64,000 bases of DNA from Capillidium heterosporum (lineage: Eukaryota; Entomophthoromycota; Entomophthoromycetes; Entomophthorales; Capillidiaceae): assembly GCA_016630905.1 (NCBI GenBank), contig WBMQ01000004.1, positions 2,046,001 through 2,110,000 of the forward strand. Reading direction: 5' to 3'. Of this stretch, positions 11,489 to 22,811 are shown in pieces. Each line of letters opens with the position of its first letter. Position 1 is the first letter of the stretch. The notes beneath the pieces are model-generated. The model worked only from the letters and a program-made list of their open reading frames with translations, was not told where the DNA came from and searched no databases. The position numbers and the translations under genes are program-made.

Positions 11489-12825
11489 ATGTTGTAATGC
11501 TACTACACTGTCGATCTATTTTTTAGCAACTCTTGGCATGCAAAATAAAGGAGTATCGGATACCATCTCCTGCAAGGTTACTATTTCCGGCAGCCTACTA
11601 TAAATATAGATTTTGAAATATTGAGTGCCAAGGACGGACAAAGTGTAAGGGCTGAATTAGGATAAACTATAGGTATAAAAGTGCTGTTTATCAATCTAAT
11701 CTGTGATGATTTTGTACATTCAGGGTTCCGATTGATGGCATCCAACTAGTAGATTTCATTTAGACTGGCTTTGACCCAGAGAATAATTACAGTTCAGTCT
11801 ATTTGAAATCTGTCACCTTAAAAGGGAATGATTAGGTTCAAGCAAATATTGTTTCTTATTTAACAACGATGTATCTACTCCTTTTTCTAAATATAACTGC
11901 ATTGGATAAGGACAATACTTTCAAAAGTGCCATTTCGCCCAAGTTTTAGCTTGATAGTCATATTGATAATGCAACCCATCATTCAAACCACTGATGGACA
12001 AATGTATATTTAGTATATGTTACAACTATCTACCAGCTATCGCTTTAATATCCAAAGCTCTAGTCCATTTGGGACTATTCGATCTCTACAATTATGGATC
12101 TGAACCAAGCCTTGTATAGAGAAATAACATCTTTGACTGAAAAAAACTAAAGAGTTGAAGGTAGACTCTAAATTTACCTACAAGGACTGCTCCAAACACT
12201 ACTTAAGCTGACTTTCGTTTAAGTTGATGATTTTAATTACCTAAAGTGCTTTGAGGATCTCTTCAAATACAGTTTTGAACTGAAGCACCAACACTGCACT
12301 AATAGTAGCTTAAATATATTAAACAATTAAATGATTTACATTACTTTCATAGACTTTACAAGTAAAAACCTTCCTATCTTCTTTTAGCTTTCAAATAAGC
12401 TTTTAGTGATACTAATAAAAGGTGCAAAAGTCATTGAAAAGTCATTTCTCATTCCTAAAACTTTATATAAGTTGTTAGTATCTGAAATGACTGCACCTTC
12501 CTCAAAGTAACAGAGTGTAAGGAAATACTTCTAATCAGCTGTAGCTTCACTTAATAACTAGAATTCAGTTTTACATTCCGGACACATAGATTACCAGTTC
12601 GGCATCGATCCTAGTAATGCTAGAAGTTCTGTTCTCTTTAGCATGAATTAAGCGTTTTATTTAGCATTGACTGTCTTTAAATTAATCTTGTCATTTCTGG
12701 GGTTAATGACGAATGCCCAGAAAACAAGAGGAATAGTGTTACTGATGGATTAAGGAAAACGTCAATTACCAGTACTCAAAGGACCAACTACTAAGGACAA
12801 GTCACCTATATAAGACCCATGGTGA
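11489..12825 (+). other. Run of TAA/TAG-containing protein-like frames ending in TGA
   Basis: Three consecutive stretches read like protein only if TAA/TAG are passed. 11489-11806 has ATG and ends TGA. A frame from about 11725 (IDGIQLVDFI, then TAG, TGFDPENNYS) overlaps it. The longest is 12094-12825: ATG, 243 codons, nine TAA and two TAG, no TGA until the final one. The last 320 bases are duplicated at 49.2-49.5 kb with TAA/TAG at corresponding places. Comparison of the copies also shows single-base shifts, so the exact gene structure is not settled. No known domain was recognised. Confidence 0.35.
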
Positions 12826-13035
12826 ACTTAGTAGGAGGTTAAGTTATTATTAAATAAACGTATTGAATCATTTGATATTTCTTCTGCTATTGGCATAGTA
12901 TAGACTCCCTGCATAGTATAACGTAGAACTGATAATCGGCATCCTTCGACAGTAGAGAGTTGCGCTGATCTGGACCGAACAAAAGAACTGAACCGAATTG
13001 ATCTGAACTAAACCCTAGAACCCTCCTGAACCAAT
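12505..13035 (+). repeat. Dispersed repeat, copy A
   Basis: About 530 bases similar to 49190-49690 on the same strand. Shared landmarks include TGTAAGGAAAT at the left, CTACCAGTTCGGCATC-like sequence, CTATATAAGA, TTATTAAATAAACGTATTGAA, and GCATAGTATAGACT. The two loci have diverged by substitutions and small indels. The left part looks protein-coding and the right part not. TATA-like and AATAAA-like elements could suggest a solo LTR, but no terminal TG...CA or target duplication was found. Confidence 0.6.
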
Positions 13036-13142
13036 GAACCCGACTCAGAGATATATAAGCAAATTTTTAAAACTAATATATTTATTAGAAATGAAAGCAA
13101 ATAATAATACCAAACGACCAAGATACTACCTAACCAGTCCTA

Positions 13143-13946
13143 CTTTTCCATCTACTGAAATTCATATAACAAAAGTTTTTCAGTTATTTGAATCCAATTC
13201 GTGATAGGTGTTTGAATAGAGTTGGCAGTGAATGGTATGAAAAGATGGTTCCTTTTATCTACAGCTTTTGAAATAGTGTTATGGATTTATTATCAAGTAG
13301 AGGTCGAAATATAAAACAAATTTATACTATTCAAGTCAGTTTTACAAAACACCATGATTATTACTCAACAATAAAACAAACCTTTCCATTAAAGTACAGC
13401 AAGGTGCATATCATTTACAACTGCAGGAACGAGTACTACAAGTCCAATCTACCAAACTTCATGATCAATACTATCAAGCATCTGTTTACCCTTGCTCGAT
13501 TTAACAACGCTAGCTTGGAACCCTATTCCCAAAGTATAGCTTCCTCCCACCTAGTTGGAATTGGTTTATACTGCCCTTTACTCATCTTATATAAATGATA
13601 TATTCAGTCATATTCACTACATTGGCAATAAAATGCCAGATCTACATTTTAGATATCAAATATTGGTTTCTCAGTAGAGTATTCAGATACCTGTCCAATT
13701 TATTACAGTTTAAACTTCAGGATATTTGCAGTGGTATAGAGACAATTCTGAAATTCCTTGTATGACTTTCTTAATTTGAAGAAGCTGAGGGTTCTAGATT
13801 ACGACCCTAAAGCTACTTACCTGGACTTCTTTGAAAAGCTTCTCAATCTAACTTTTGTCGATGAAAGCTCTAGTGCTGTAAGTTTGAAACATGAAAGGTA
13901 TTGTAGAAGCTATTCTAACTTCAATATCAAATTTGATGACGTTTAA
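13143..13946 (+). pseudogene. F-box/LRR pseudogene, paralogue of the gene at 16076
   Basis: Reads as a damaged copy of the intact gene 16076-16990. An F-box-like start (FFSYLNP) is followed by NIKQIYTIQVSFTKHHDYY, and the end LKKLRVLDYDPKATYLDFFE...NFNIKFDDV is nearly the same as the intact C-terminus. The frame breaks several times, including TAA in the F-box, at a position where the intact copy has CAA, an in-frame TGA near 13267, and shifts near 13600 and 13755. It is likely non-functional. Confidence 0.7.
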
Positions 13947-14379
13947 GCTGCCTGTCTCCTATTCCAATTATTTACTTTATAATATCCGATAGAATATCAG
14001 GTGTATATAAACTTAAAATACTATTCAAATAATATATCTCATCCGCTAACATATATCTTTTTAAAGTTAAAGTTATAGTTTATGTAACTATGAATCGACA
14101 GCAGTAGAATTGAAAGAATACACGCTATACATTTGAGTTTAACATTAAGCTTACAATTAAAAGGTACGGCCATAATCAAATTCTAGTAGTATGCCTAAAT
14201 ATCAGCAATCAAATACATTGGCTTATATAGAAAGGTGAACGTTAAGTCTTAGCTTATCAATTTTGAAAGATTTGAAAATAACTATAAACTATAGATAAGT
14301 GATTATAGGAGAACCGCCTTTAAAGTTGCTTAGAAAATATAGCAATATAAAATATGGTAGATAATTGTATATATATTAT

Positions 14380-15828
14380 TCAAATAAAAACCAGTATACT
14401 GTTGGAAGCCTTTAAAATACCATTAGTGCTCCTGGTAAGCCAGTCTTCCAAGATAGTAGGGACGTACCTTAAGTTAACTTGTTTCAAGTTCGAAAAGTGT
14501 ACATCAGGTAAGTCGGAAATCGACAAGCCTGGAAGTTTGTCATCAAAAGAGTACTCTAAATTTAAACTGAGTAGATAAGTAAGCTTGGAAAGAAAGTGGA
14601 TGGCCTTTACAGTTGCATTTTCTAGCTATTTTAAACTAAGGTGCCTAAGATGAATGGCTGGTTTAGAGTTGAACTATTCCAGAATCAAATCCCCGTTCAA
14701 AATTAAAGTATATAAATTGACTAGCAACGTGCATGTGCTCTGTAAAAACTCTTTCGATGCATCAGCATTTAGCTCCAATACCAATATTTTCAAAGTTGGG
14801 ATCTGAGTTGGATCCATTAGCCCGCTAAACGAGTAGGAGCATATTTCCAAAGCCTTTAATTGAGGCCATAAGCTGGATCTCGAAGTAGGGTCTTGTTATT
14901 GACTATCAAATCTTAACGAAAATCTTTGCATTTTAGATAGGGTTACTGAGTTAAGCAGCCTTTCAGCTAGGATATTGAAGTTCATTAAGGATATTTAGAC
15001 ATCAAACTTAAACTGGATACCCTTTAGGAATTTGGATATCACAATTGAATTTATACTGTTGGTTAAATGGTAAGTCTAAATCGATATGTAGATGAGGTTG
15101 GGGCATACTAAGCTAACGTCAGTCAAGTTTTCTAATGAGATAGAATACAGCTCTAACCATAACCATCTTAAATTCGACAATTGTTAATTAGTTGCAGTGT
15201 AAGGAGATAAAGATCCCATTAACTTGGGCTTTTTAAAATTGAGAAACTTGGTTTGGATCGTCTCAAATATGTTGGAATGAAAATTGGGTGCACTGAAGAT
15301 TGATGTATGTAGAGACAAATTGGAAAAGCTGTGAATATAATTTTCTTGTTTGATGGCAAAAGTCAGCGACAGCTTCTTTAAATGATTAAGCTACAAAACT
15401 AACCTTGAAACATCTACATGCTGGTTGGGACCAATAATTAAGTTGTAACTTTCCAAGGATTTGAATTTTTCATTATTTACCTCAAGCTTATCAAAGTATA
15501 TTTGTCCAAAAATTTTATCCGCATACTCCTATAAAGAATTGTAAAAATCGAACTCGACAATACTAGACTCGATAAAGCATCGGTTAGAAATAAAGATATA
15601 TTTCATGTTGTTTCTGATCTTTGCTTTTAATAGATTCCAACCTTTGTCATCGTTCTTACATTTCATACTCTTTAAAAAGCCATCTGCATTGAATACCTTA
15701 TAAATAGTAGGAACCAAAAAATTATAAAAGAATTAGCATCGCTTTGCTAAAATTGACCTACCCTTCTAATGTAGTTGTCGATCAATCTCTTCAAATAACT
15801 CAGTTGGCAGTTCTACAAGGTTTGGCAT
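14380..15828 (-). CDS. F-box/LRR protein frame with ten in-frame TAA/TAG codons, ending in TGA
   Basis: ATG 15828 opens MPNLVELPTELFEEIDRQLH, an F-box start. One uninterrupted frame of 482 codons continues to TGA 14382-14380 with leucine-rich spacing (LKKLSLTFAIK, LSNLRWLWLELYSISLENL, PTLKILVLELN, FSNLKQVNLRYV). Within it lie six TAG (15768, 15531, 15393, 15078, 14676, 14628; first base given) and four TAA (15735, 15186, 14997, 14898). There is no TGA and no frameshift. Ordinary pseudogene decay should have produced indels and TGA as well. CpA dinucleotides remain plentiful, so strong RIP-type mutation is not the explanation. Read as glutamine, the codons fit the context (for example LSLK-Q-LENATV). 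It might be translated by UAR read-through or be a pseudogene of unusual history. Confidence 0.55.
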
Positions 15829-16075
15829 CAGTTTCTTATTTATTTTAGGTGGGTGAAGGAAGTTTACTTTTGCACAGATTACTGATTTGCCTACAAACTA
15901 GTTTACGTCATCTCCTATTTCTCCTGCTAGACTAAGTATTCAAAGTATCCAGACTTTTTACTACTTTGTTAGATAAAGTGCTAGAACGATATCCATAGTA
16001 ACTGAGGTAGCCTGGACTTATATATTTAATCTGTGATGGGCTATATTTTTATTATATAAATATCAATTTTCCAAG

Positions 16076-16990
16076 GTGATAGGATCAATTTCTACGGATA
16101 TAGTATCGTTTAATATGTATATCAGCCAACCTCACTTTTCCCTTTTACCGACATTTATTCAACTAAAGATTTTCAGCTACTTGGATCCTTACCATGATGG
16201 TCGTTTAAGTGGGGTTAGTAAAGAGTGGTACGGCGGTTTAATACCTTTCATCTGCTACAATTACAAAGGCGATGCTATCGATTTAGGACCTGGAAAAGGC
16301 TTGAACATTAAGCAGAATTATGTTACCCAAGTTACTTTTAGGAAGCACCTCGACCCCTACCCAACTTTAAAATCAGAATATCCACTAGGGTATGATAGAG
16401 TTAACACTATCTTTCTCTGGGATATTTGTAAACCTAGCTACAGCTTATGGAACTTTTACGGTCGATCGGACATCAACTTACTGGGTTTCTTCCTCAAGAC
16501 TAACTCCGTCAAACATCTACTTGTATTCGATAGATGTGACTACGATACGTTGACGCCTCATTTAAAACATGTTGTGTTCCTCTCCTTTGTGGGAAATTGT
16601 CGCCTAGATTACCAGCTTCTCAAAGTTATCGACGCAGTAAACCCATTTATACTTACTACGCTCATACTCAAATGCTACTACTTTCAATTTGCCGACTATA
16701 CCCCCTTGCTCAACCATATGTTTGAACGCTTAGCAAACTTGATGCAGTTCGAATTTTACTGTACTAATGAAGATATGCATGTGGTTTTACACTCCATTAG
16801 AACACCTCACCTCAGTCTGAAGAAGCTGAGAGTTAGAGGTTATAATCCAAATGCCAACTACCCAAGCCTCTTCAAGAAGCTACCTAACCTGACTTTTGTC
16901 GGTAAAAGTTCATACCACCTTTTAGTCCAAAGTTTTGACACTTGCTATAAGGACTATTCTAGCTTCGACATTGAATTTGATAAAGTTTAA
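16076..16990 (+). CDS. F-box protein with degenerate LRR-like body
   Basis: Intact single exon of 304 codons, ending TAA. The F-box is near residues 20-60 (FSLLPTFIQLKIFSYLDP...GVSKEWYGGLIPF), preceded by a short N-terminus. Initiation could also be at the internal Met at 16115, directly before SQPHF. The remainder has leucine-rich strands, including LSLKKLRVRGYNP near the end. F-box proteins usually recruit substrates to SCF ubiquitin ligases through Skp1; the substrate is unknown. All glutamines use CAA/CAG, unlike the neighbouring frame at 14380-15828. Relics of the same family occur at 13143-13946 and 25935-26237. Confidence 0.75.
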   Translation: MIGSISTDIVSFNMYISQPHFSLLPTFIQLKIFSYLDPYHDGRLSGVSKEWYGGLIPFICYNYKGDAIDLGPGKGLNIKQNYVTQVTFRKHLDPYPTLKSEYPLGYDRVNTIFLWDICKPSYSLWNFYGRSDINLLGFFLKTNSVKHLLVFDRCDYDTLTPHLKHVVFLSFVGNCRLDYQLLKVIDAVNPFILTTLILKCYYFQFADYTPLLNHMFERLANLMQFEFYCTNEDMHVVLHSIRTPHLSLKKLRVRGYNPNANYPSLFKKLPNLTFVGKSSYHLLVQSFDTCYKDYSSFDIEFDKV

Positions 16991-17566
16991 ACTATTTACA
17001 TCTGCAATAGTATATTGCAATAATGACAGTTTACAGACATAATTTCATATTTCAACTTTTGCTTTTGTATATTAAATTATTGAACTACTAAAGTACTAAC
17101 AAATATAATAAATGCATCATAAATTAACATATATAGGTTCATCAACCTGATGCTCACAATATTTTCCTTAGTCGACATAGTCTTAAGATTTAAAGTTCAA
17201 AGTATATTGCTGATACAATATGTAATCTGTGTATAGCAAAGCTAGTCTTAATAAGATTTAAAGAGTGTCCTAAATTATACATTAACCTCTAATTATCACA
17301 TCTATTCTACAAAAGCGATTATTAAAATGCCATTCGTATATATCAGATTACAGTACAGCATTTGAATTAAATAACATATATCAAAATGATGGTGCTAAGC
17401 TAAAGTCCAAAGATTAACTAAATGCTGTAACTTGGAAATATTCGATCTATAATATTTGCCAATAAAATATGAAAAAGAAAGCTAAAAAACAAAATTGAAA
17501 CTTTAGAGCAAAAAATAAAGCTGGGCATTATGTAGGCTAGTCTGAAATTAGCTCTATTTAAAATAA
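16991..17566. other. Intergenic between convergent genes
   Basis: AT-rich region between the 3' ends of the F-box gene and PI synthase. No coding frame or RNA gene recognised. Confidence 0.5.
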
Positions 17567-18417
17567 TTATTCCTTTTTTAACTTGTCCTCTACATCCACG
17601 CGAGCTAGAGACTGGGACGCTCCAATAAATTGGATGACATTCAAAATGTTCTTAAATAGGAAGATTGGTGCCATACTTAGAGCTAAGACATCCCAGATCG
17701 ACAAACCCCAGAAAGCTAAACATTATTAAAAGCAATAGATGATAAAGTTACCTTGGTAGTTGGGAAGTGCATGTCGAAGGTATAGAGCTACATAGAAAAA
17801 TTCATTACCAGAGCACACTAAAAATAAAACGATCTATTAAAAGATTAGCTAAAAATAAATTAAAATGAAATACCCGGTTGTGGTAGTAAGCGCGTAACAA
17901 AAAGTTTTGGGTTTCATCGACCTCCTTGTGGCTGGTTGCTCCCGATGTCAACGAACTAATTGAAAACTAAATTGTAAGAATAAAAAAGCAAAATTACCTA
18001 TACATGTGCATGTAATGGGATGAGACATCTAAGGAAATGAGGAATTGGAAGAGTATTGCTTTGTCGGAGTATATGTGCGCCAAATAGCACATGAGACAAG
18101 TGGTAGCACATCTATCGGTAACCATATCTAAAACGGAGCCGAATTTGGAACACTGATCAAAGTACCTAGCGGCAAATCCATCCAATGCATCTAGTACACC
18201 TGATATAAGGTAACTTACCATACTCCACAATGGTCTATGTTCCATAAAGTATAGAGCTACCCCCGCCAGGATGATCCTTGAGTAACCTTAAATTGAAAAA
18301 TAACAAATAAAGTTTAATTAACATTGATGCTAGGTAGCTACCTATGAGATTAGGGATGTATAAAAATACTTCAGTCGTATCTATCACTTGCTTCTTTGCT
18401 GAATTGTCCTTCTTCAT
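17567..18417 (-). CDS. PIS1: CDP-diacylglycerol-inositol 3-phosphatidyltransferase (PI synthase)
   Basis: Five exons read on the minus strand: 18417-18342, 18286-17998, from 17955, and two more to TAA 17569-17567, joined by introns of about 40-57 bases. The spliced protein of about 220 residues carries the CDP-alcohol phosphatidyltransferase motif DALDGFAAR...FGSVLDMVTD, with all the expected Asp and Gly residues. The PI-synthase-type region YYHNRIVLFLVCSGNEFFY follows. Several membrane helices surround them. The enzyme makes phosphatidylinositol from CDP-diacylglycerol and myo-inositol in the ER. The start MKKDNSAKK precedes IPNLIGY, as in the family. The 40-base intron before IVLFLV was chosen because it restores the conserved block. 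Confidence 0.9.
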
Positions 18418-18840
18418 TTTCGTAACTACCGCCTTCTTGAATGAGTGATTTAAAGTGAGATTCTACTCTTGGCTAATATCCCAAACTTCTAATTTAGATG
18501 GCCAATAAGAAGTTGCTATTTGTAGCTTAAAATACGATGATGTAATTAAGTTTACTTTGAATTCTAGAAACAAATTACCCTTCCAGCTTTTATACCTGCA
18601 TCTCTTTCATTTGTAACGTCGATAATCCAGCCACATTAATATGCAGCTTATTTAAAATATAGTAGTTGGTTAAAGCATATGTACTATTTCGATAAATTTG
18701 CTTAGATAATATGTAAGTTTCAAGAAAGTATGTTCAGCAAGATAATGCAAAGAAATATTTTATATAGTTCAACAAATAGTCTATAAGCATATAGAATGAG
18801 CAATAAACCTACTCGTACAGATTTACAAAAGTTCCGAAAT
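18418..18840. other. Intergenic, upstream of PI synthase
   Basis: AT-rich divergent spacer between the PI synthase start and the amidase end. It presumably holds the PI synthase promoter; no specific element recognised. Confidence 0.4.
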
Positions 18841-20472
18841 TTATTTTTTCAAGGCCTCACTCAAAACTTTCATCATGGCAATGACTTTTTCATCCTCATA
18901 CTGCCGGCCCCCGATCTGAACCCCAACTGGTAGACCAACCATCTCCTTGGCATCGTAGATCTTATAGATGGTGCTTATAAACCAATCCTTGGAAGTTCCC
19001 ATAATACCACCATCGTGTGGAAGTTGGGGCAGTCGTTTGGACAATAGCCACTCATCCAAACTATCTCTATCTAACCGATCCAAATCGGGATCGACGGTAG
19101 TAACTGGGACTACACCAGCTGGCATACTGAAAAGATTGAACAAAAAGGAAAAGTGCAAACCTTGCATACCGTTCTCGAAGTTACCGTGCTTGTAGGCTGG
19201 GTTACTGAAGATGGGGCAGATGACACCGTCTAGTTCCAACTCATCCATCTCGCGGACCATAGCTTGCTCTAATTCTTGTCGTTGCAGTTGCAGCTTGAAA
19301 ATGTTAGCGGCGTCCCTGGATTTGCCATTCTCTATAAATTTGGCATAATTGTATTGACCAAAGACATAGGTAAGCAGGACTATCAATAAAGACTTTACCC
19401 AGTCTGGAGCAGCCGCTTTGATTATGAGACCTCGAATCGTTGGGTCAATTCCTTCGTCGGAAAGATGACTTTTAAGGTTGGCAAACTGGTCCAAGTTTAA
19501 CAGTGCTTGGCAAACGAGTCCTACTTTGTCAATTCCCTTGAAAGTAAAAGGCACTACCTCGTGCCCTTCTTTACGTAACTTTTCTACTGAAATATCTATC
19601 GCCCTCTGGCACGCCGGAGTGGCTGGAATGACGCCGTTGGTGGTAAAGTACCCGAATTTCAACCCTTTAGGCTTGATAGGTGATAGTTCTCTATAAGGTA
19701 GAGGGACCCCACGGTACGTCACTTTCCAACACTCCTTGTTCAAAAGAGCTCACATGAAAAGCTCCAGATCCTCGACCGAGTTGGCCATAGGACCTATTGT
19801 GGCTGGAATCGCTTCCAATCCAGGCATCAACTTGACTTTGGAATCTATCGGGAGTCGGAAGGGGGTAGGTTTCAATGAGTAGATCCCACAAAAGGCGGCT
19901 GGAACTCGTAACGAACCGCCGATGTCACTTCCGACTCCTAAAACCGAGCCTTTAAGCTTAATCAATGGACCTTCGCCACTACTACTACCGCCTGCTACGT
20001 AAGCACCGTTGATAGGGTTCAAAGTTGACCCGTACACGGGGTTGGTACTCTCTATAGAAAGGCAAAGTTGGCATACGTTGGTCTTACAAAAGGGGATGGC
20101 CCCACAAGCTTCCAATAAATCTATAACGGTGGAGTTCTTGTCTGGGATATCGTTCAAGTACTTTTTGTACCCAATTACGGTTGGAAACCCCTTTATATCT
20201 ATTAAATCCTTTATCGAAATGGGGACACCTAATAATGGGAACTCTTCCTTGGAGAACTCTTTACCACTTTCTATCTGGTTGTCTAAAGTCGATGCCTTAT
20301 CCAAGGCGTACTCTTCTAAAAACTGGGTAATACAGTTGGTTTTGTCGTGCGCTAACTTGGCTTGAACTAAAAAATGGGACATGACTTCCTTGGCCTTCCA
20401 TTTTCTACTACGAACCCCTTCGGCGATCGCGCTTGCCGTCAATTCGGTAAATTTTGGTGTTGGTGCTGCCAT
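18841..20472 (-). CDS. Amidase-signature enzyme interrupted by one in-frame TGA
   Basis: Start chosen at ATG 20472 (MAAPTPKFTEL); an upstream in-frame ATG exists but precedes a non-conserved stretch. The protein of about 543 codons has the complete amidase-signature triad: Lys in SIKDLIDIKG, the cis-Ser in AGGSSSGEG, and the Ser nucleophile in GSDIGGSLRVPA. It resembles fungal acetamidases and FAAH-like enzymes that hydrolyse amides. At 19752-19750 the codon after VEDLELFM is TGA. The frame then continues unbroken as ALLNKECWKVTYRG and runs to TAA 18843-18841. The neighbouring sequence is conserved on both sides, so an intron is unlikely. Recent inactivation, a sequencing error, or TGA read-through are possible. 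Confidence 0.8.
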
Positions 20473-21307
20473 CAATTTGAATAAAAAGTATTTTTTGCAG
20501 ATAGTCGATGGGTTTAAATAGTGGCGATCGGCCATCCGAGGTAAATTATTTATGCGCATTATAGTTTGTAACCGCGATTCGACCTTATAAACTTCCTTTT
20601 ATAGTAACATTTACTACCTTTTTTATGCAAATCTAAATTCCGATACCAAGGTCCTTACCGGAATATCCACTGGGAATTGAGTAGGCTTGGTCACCTGACA
20701 CTGAGATGGCAAACTCCTAAACACTATGTTCAGCTATACTGGGTAATTTTCTGCACTTTAATTTATGAGAGATCGCCTGTTTTTTCTAAACATAGTAGTA
20801 GGGTTCTAACTACTAAAGTATCCGACTACCCCCACCGGTTCCTTGATCGCTTCAAACTAGTTCAAACACGTAAACAGTTATAAATAAGTGTTCAATTAGA
20901 ACCGATACAACTCATCAAGGAATAATTGCTAGAATTTCTTTAGTAAAGGATATCGGATAAAGAACTCCCATAGTTTAAAAGGCCTATGTAAAGCTTATAA
21001 AACTTTAAATAGCACATCTGATAGCTTCATAAGCAAACTAACCATATATACGCTTTTCGAAATGGATATACTTTCCACCGTCAGATAGTGCCAACTTCAA
21101 GTAGATTCTAGAATTGAGCAGCATACCTCTCCAAAAATAGAAAACTCAAAGGAGCTTAACGATGCTGCCAATTATATATAGAAAAATGTTCTGTTTTATA
21201 TATTTCTGTTCAATTTTAATTGGATCTTATTTTCGAATCCAGTCATCTCAGCAAAATAAAATTTTCAAACATGCTCAAACTCCAACTCTACCAAAATTTT
21301 CAAAACA
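20473..21307. other. Intergenic, divergent promoter region
   Basis: Separates the amidase from the SET/MYND locus, transcribed away from each other. The frame 20677-20883 has no recognisable content. Promoters of both genes presumably lie here. Confidence 0.4.
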
Positions 21308-22731
21308 ATGAAAGGAATAGACTATCAACGACAAAGAGATATTAAAGAGCTACCCAGTGACCTACTAGGATGGACTATCTACCTATTGCAAACTGAGGAC
21401 TTGGGTACTGCCTTTATAACCAATCTGTACGACCTACTCCAACTATCCCATACTGAAACTGACTGCAGTTTACAAGTCGTTTTACTTTTACATCTAAGCT
21501 TACAATTAAATCTTTCCAAGTTGCATGTCCAAGAAATTTTAACTAGTTTGTTGGAGGAGATTAGAAGTATAGATAACTGGTATAGTTTGGTTAAAAGTTT
21601 GTTAGTTTTAATAGATACTATAAGTATCGAAACTATAAATTTAGATAGTGAAAGTAGGATTCAACAGCTTAAAGGGAATAGTGGGCTTAGTAGATCGAAA
21701 CATATGTATCCAACTTGATAGAAATATTTAATAAGGTCTCTACCAACTCGAACCCAATGATCAACTTTATCTTTAAAGACAACTATCCAAATCAACGAAC
21801 CTTGCCTCCCCACACCTTAATCGAATTCAAAAGCTTCGACCTAGAAATAGTAGACAAAAGTGCCAACAACTTCAGTTTAGCTACTAGCAAGGCTATCCCT
21901 ACTGATAGTTTAGTATTTCAAGATTTAGAACCTATTACCTTTGGCCTTTTGGAACGATATAGTCGAAACCGATGTCAAACGTGTCTAAACAAAGTTCAAA
22001 AAGATTTTCAAAGATGTTTACGTTGTAAAACTACTTACTGTAACTTAGCGTGTAAGAAATTAGATAGAGGTCATGTATTTTTATGTAATGATATTTTGGA
22101 GAGTCCACTACCACCCTTTAAATACGATTTAAACGATCACCTCATCTACAACTTTATTGCAAAGTACACGACATTAACAGACACATCAGTCCAATTTGAC
22201 TACTACAACTCCATCTTCAGCTTGTATTCCAACATCGACACTGTCACCAACTTTACTATTCTAAAATCCAATATAATCAGCTACCTCAACTTTATATCAA
22301 AGGTGCCCACCCAACTCGATTTTGCAAAGTTCAACTTTACCTACTACCTACGTTTCCAATCAACTATCCATTTGAACGGCGTCAGTCTAAAAGATAGTTT
22401 AATTAAAGACCTAGGTAGTCAACTCTTTCAAAAATTTTCGTTTATCAATCACAGCTGTCAGCCCAATTTGAAATTGCAAATTGAGTTGAAGACAGTAAAA
22501 TTAGTTGCTATCAGAGATTTAAAGCGAGGCGAGGAGTTGAGTTTTAGCTATCTACCTTTCGAGAGTATGCCAGTCAAGTTACGGAGAAACTACCTTTACG
22601 ATACCTATGGGTTCTGGTGTAACTGTCCTAAATGCTTGATGCAGCTGGACAGTTTAGTCGATGAGGACGGTGATAATGACAAAACCTCCCAACTTAATGA
22701 TATATTGGAATTCGATAAGCTGTTTGATTAA
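21308..22731 (+). CDS. SET/MYND (SMYD/SET5-like) protein; 5' structure uncertain
   Basis: The frame reaching TAA 22731 encodes the SMYD arrangement. A first SET part (LEIVDKSANNFSLATSKAIP) leads into a MYND-type zinc cluster CQTCLNKVQKDFQRCLRCKTTYC...C...H...C. The SET core NHSCQPNLKLQ and RGEELSFSYLPF follows, then the post-SET CNCPKC. Such proteins are lysine methyltransferases or methyl-dependent regulators. No ATG starts this frame near its 5' end. A helical frame of 136 codons (ATG 21308 to TGA 21718) overlaps it in another phase and may be the true N-terminus. No GT...AG intron joins them in phase, so a frame break lies near 21694-21718, or they are two genes. Confidence 0.65.
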
Positions 22732-22811
22732 ATAAATAATAGATAAAACAGTATATATATTGCTTTAAAAAGAATTTAATTCATATTTACTTTGCCTCTC
22801 AAAAACTAAAC

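Noticed and set aside
12505-13035. Solo LTR of a retrotransposon
   Set aside because: TATA- and AATAAA-like elements are present, but no TG...CA termini, primer-binding site or target duplication was found, and part of the repeat looks coding.
14380-15828. RIP (CpA to TpA) as the cause of TAA/TAG
   Set aside because: The coding strand keeps many CpA (nine in the 60 bases 15360-15301 alone). Heavy RIP would have removed them.
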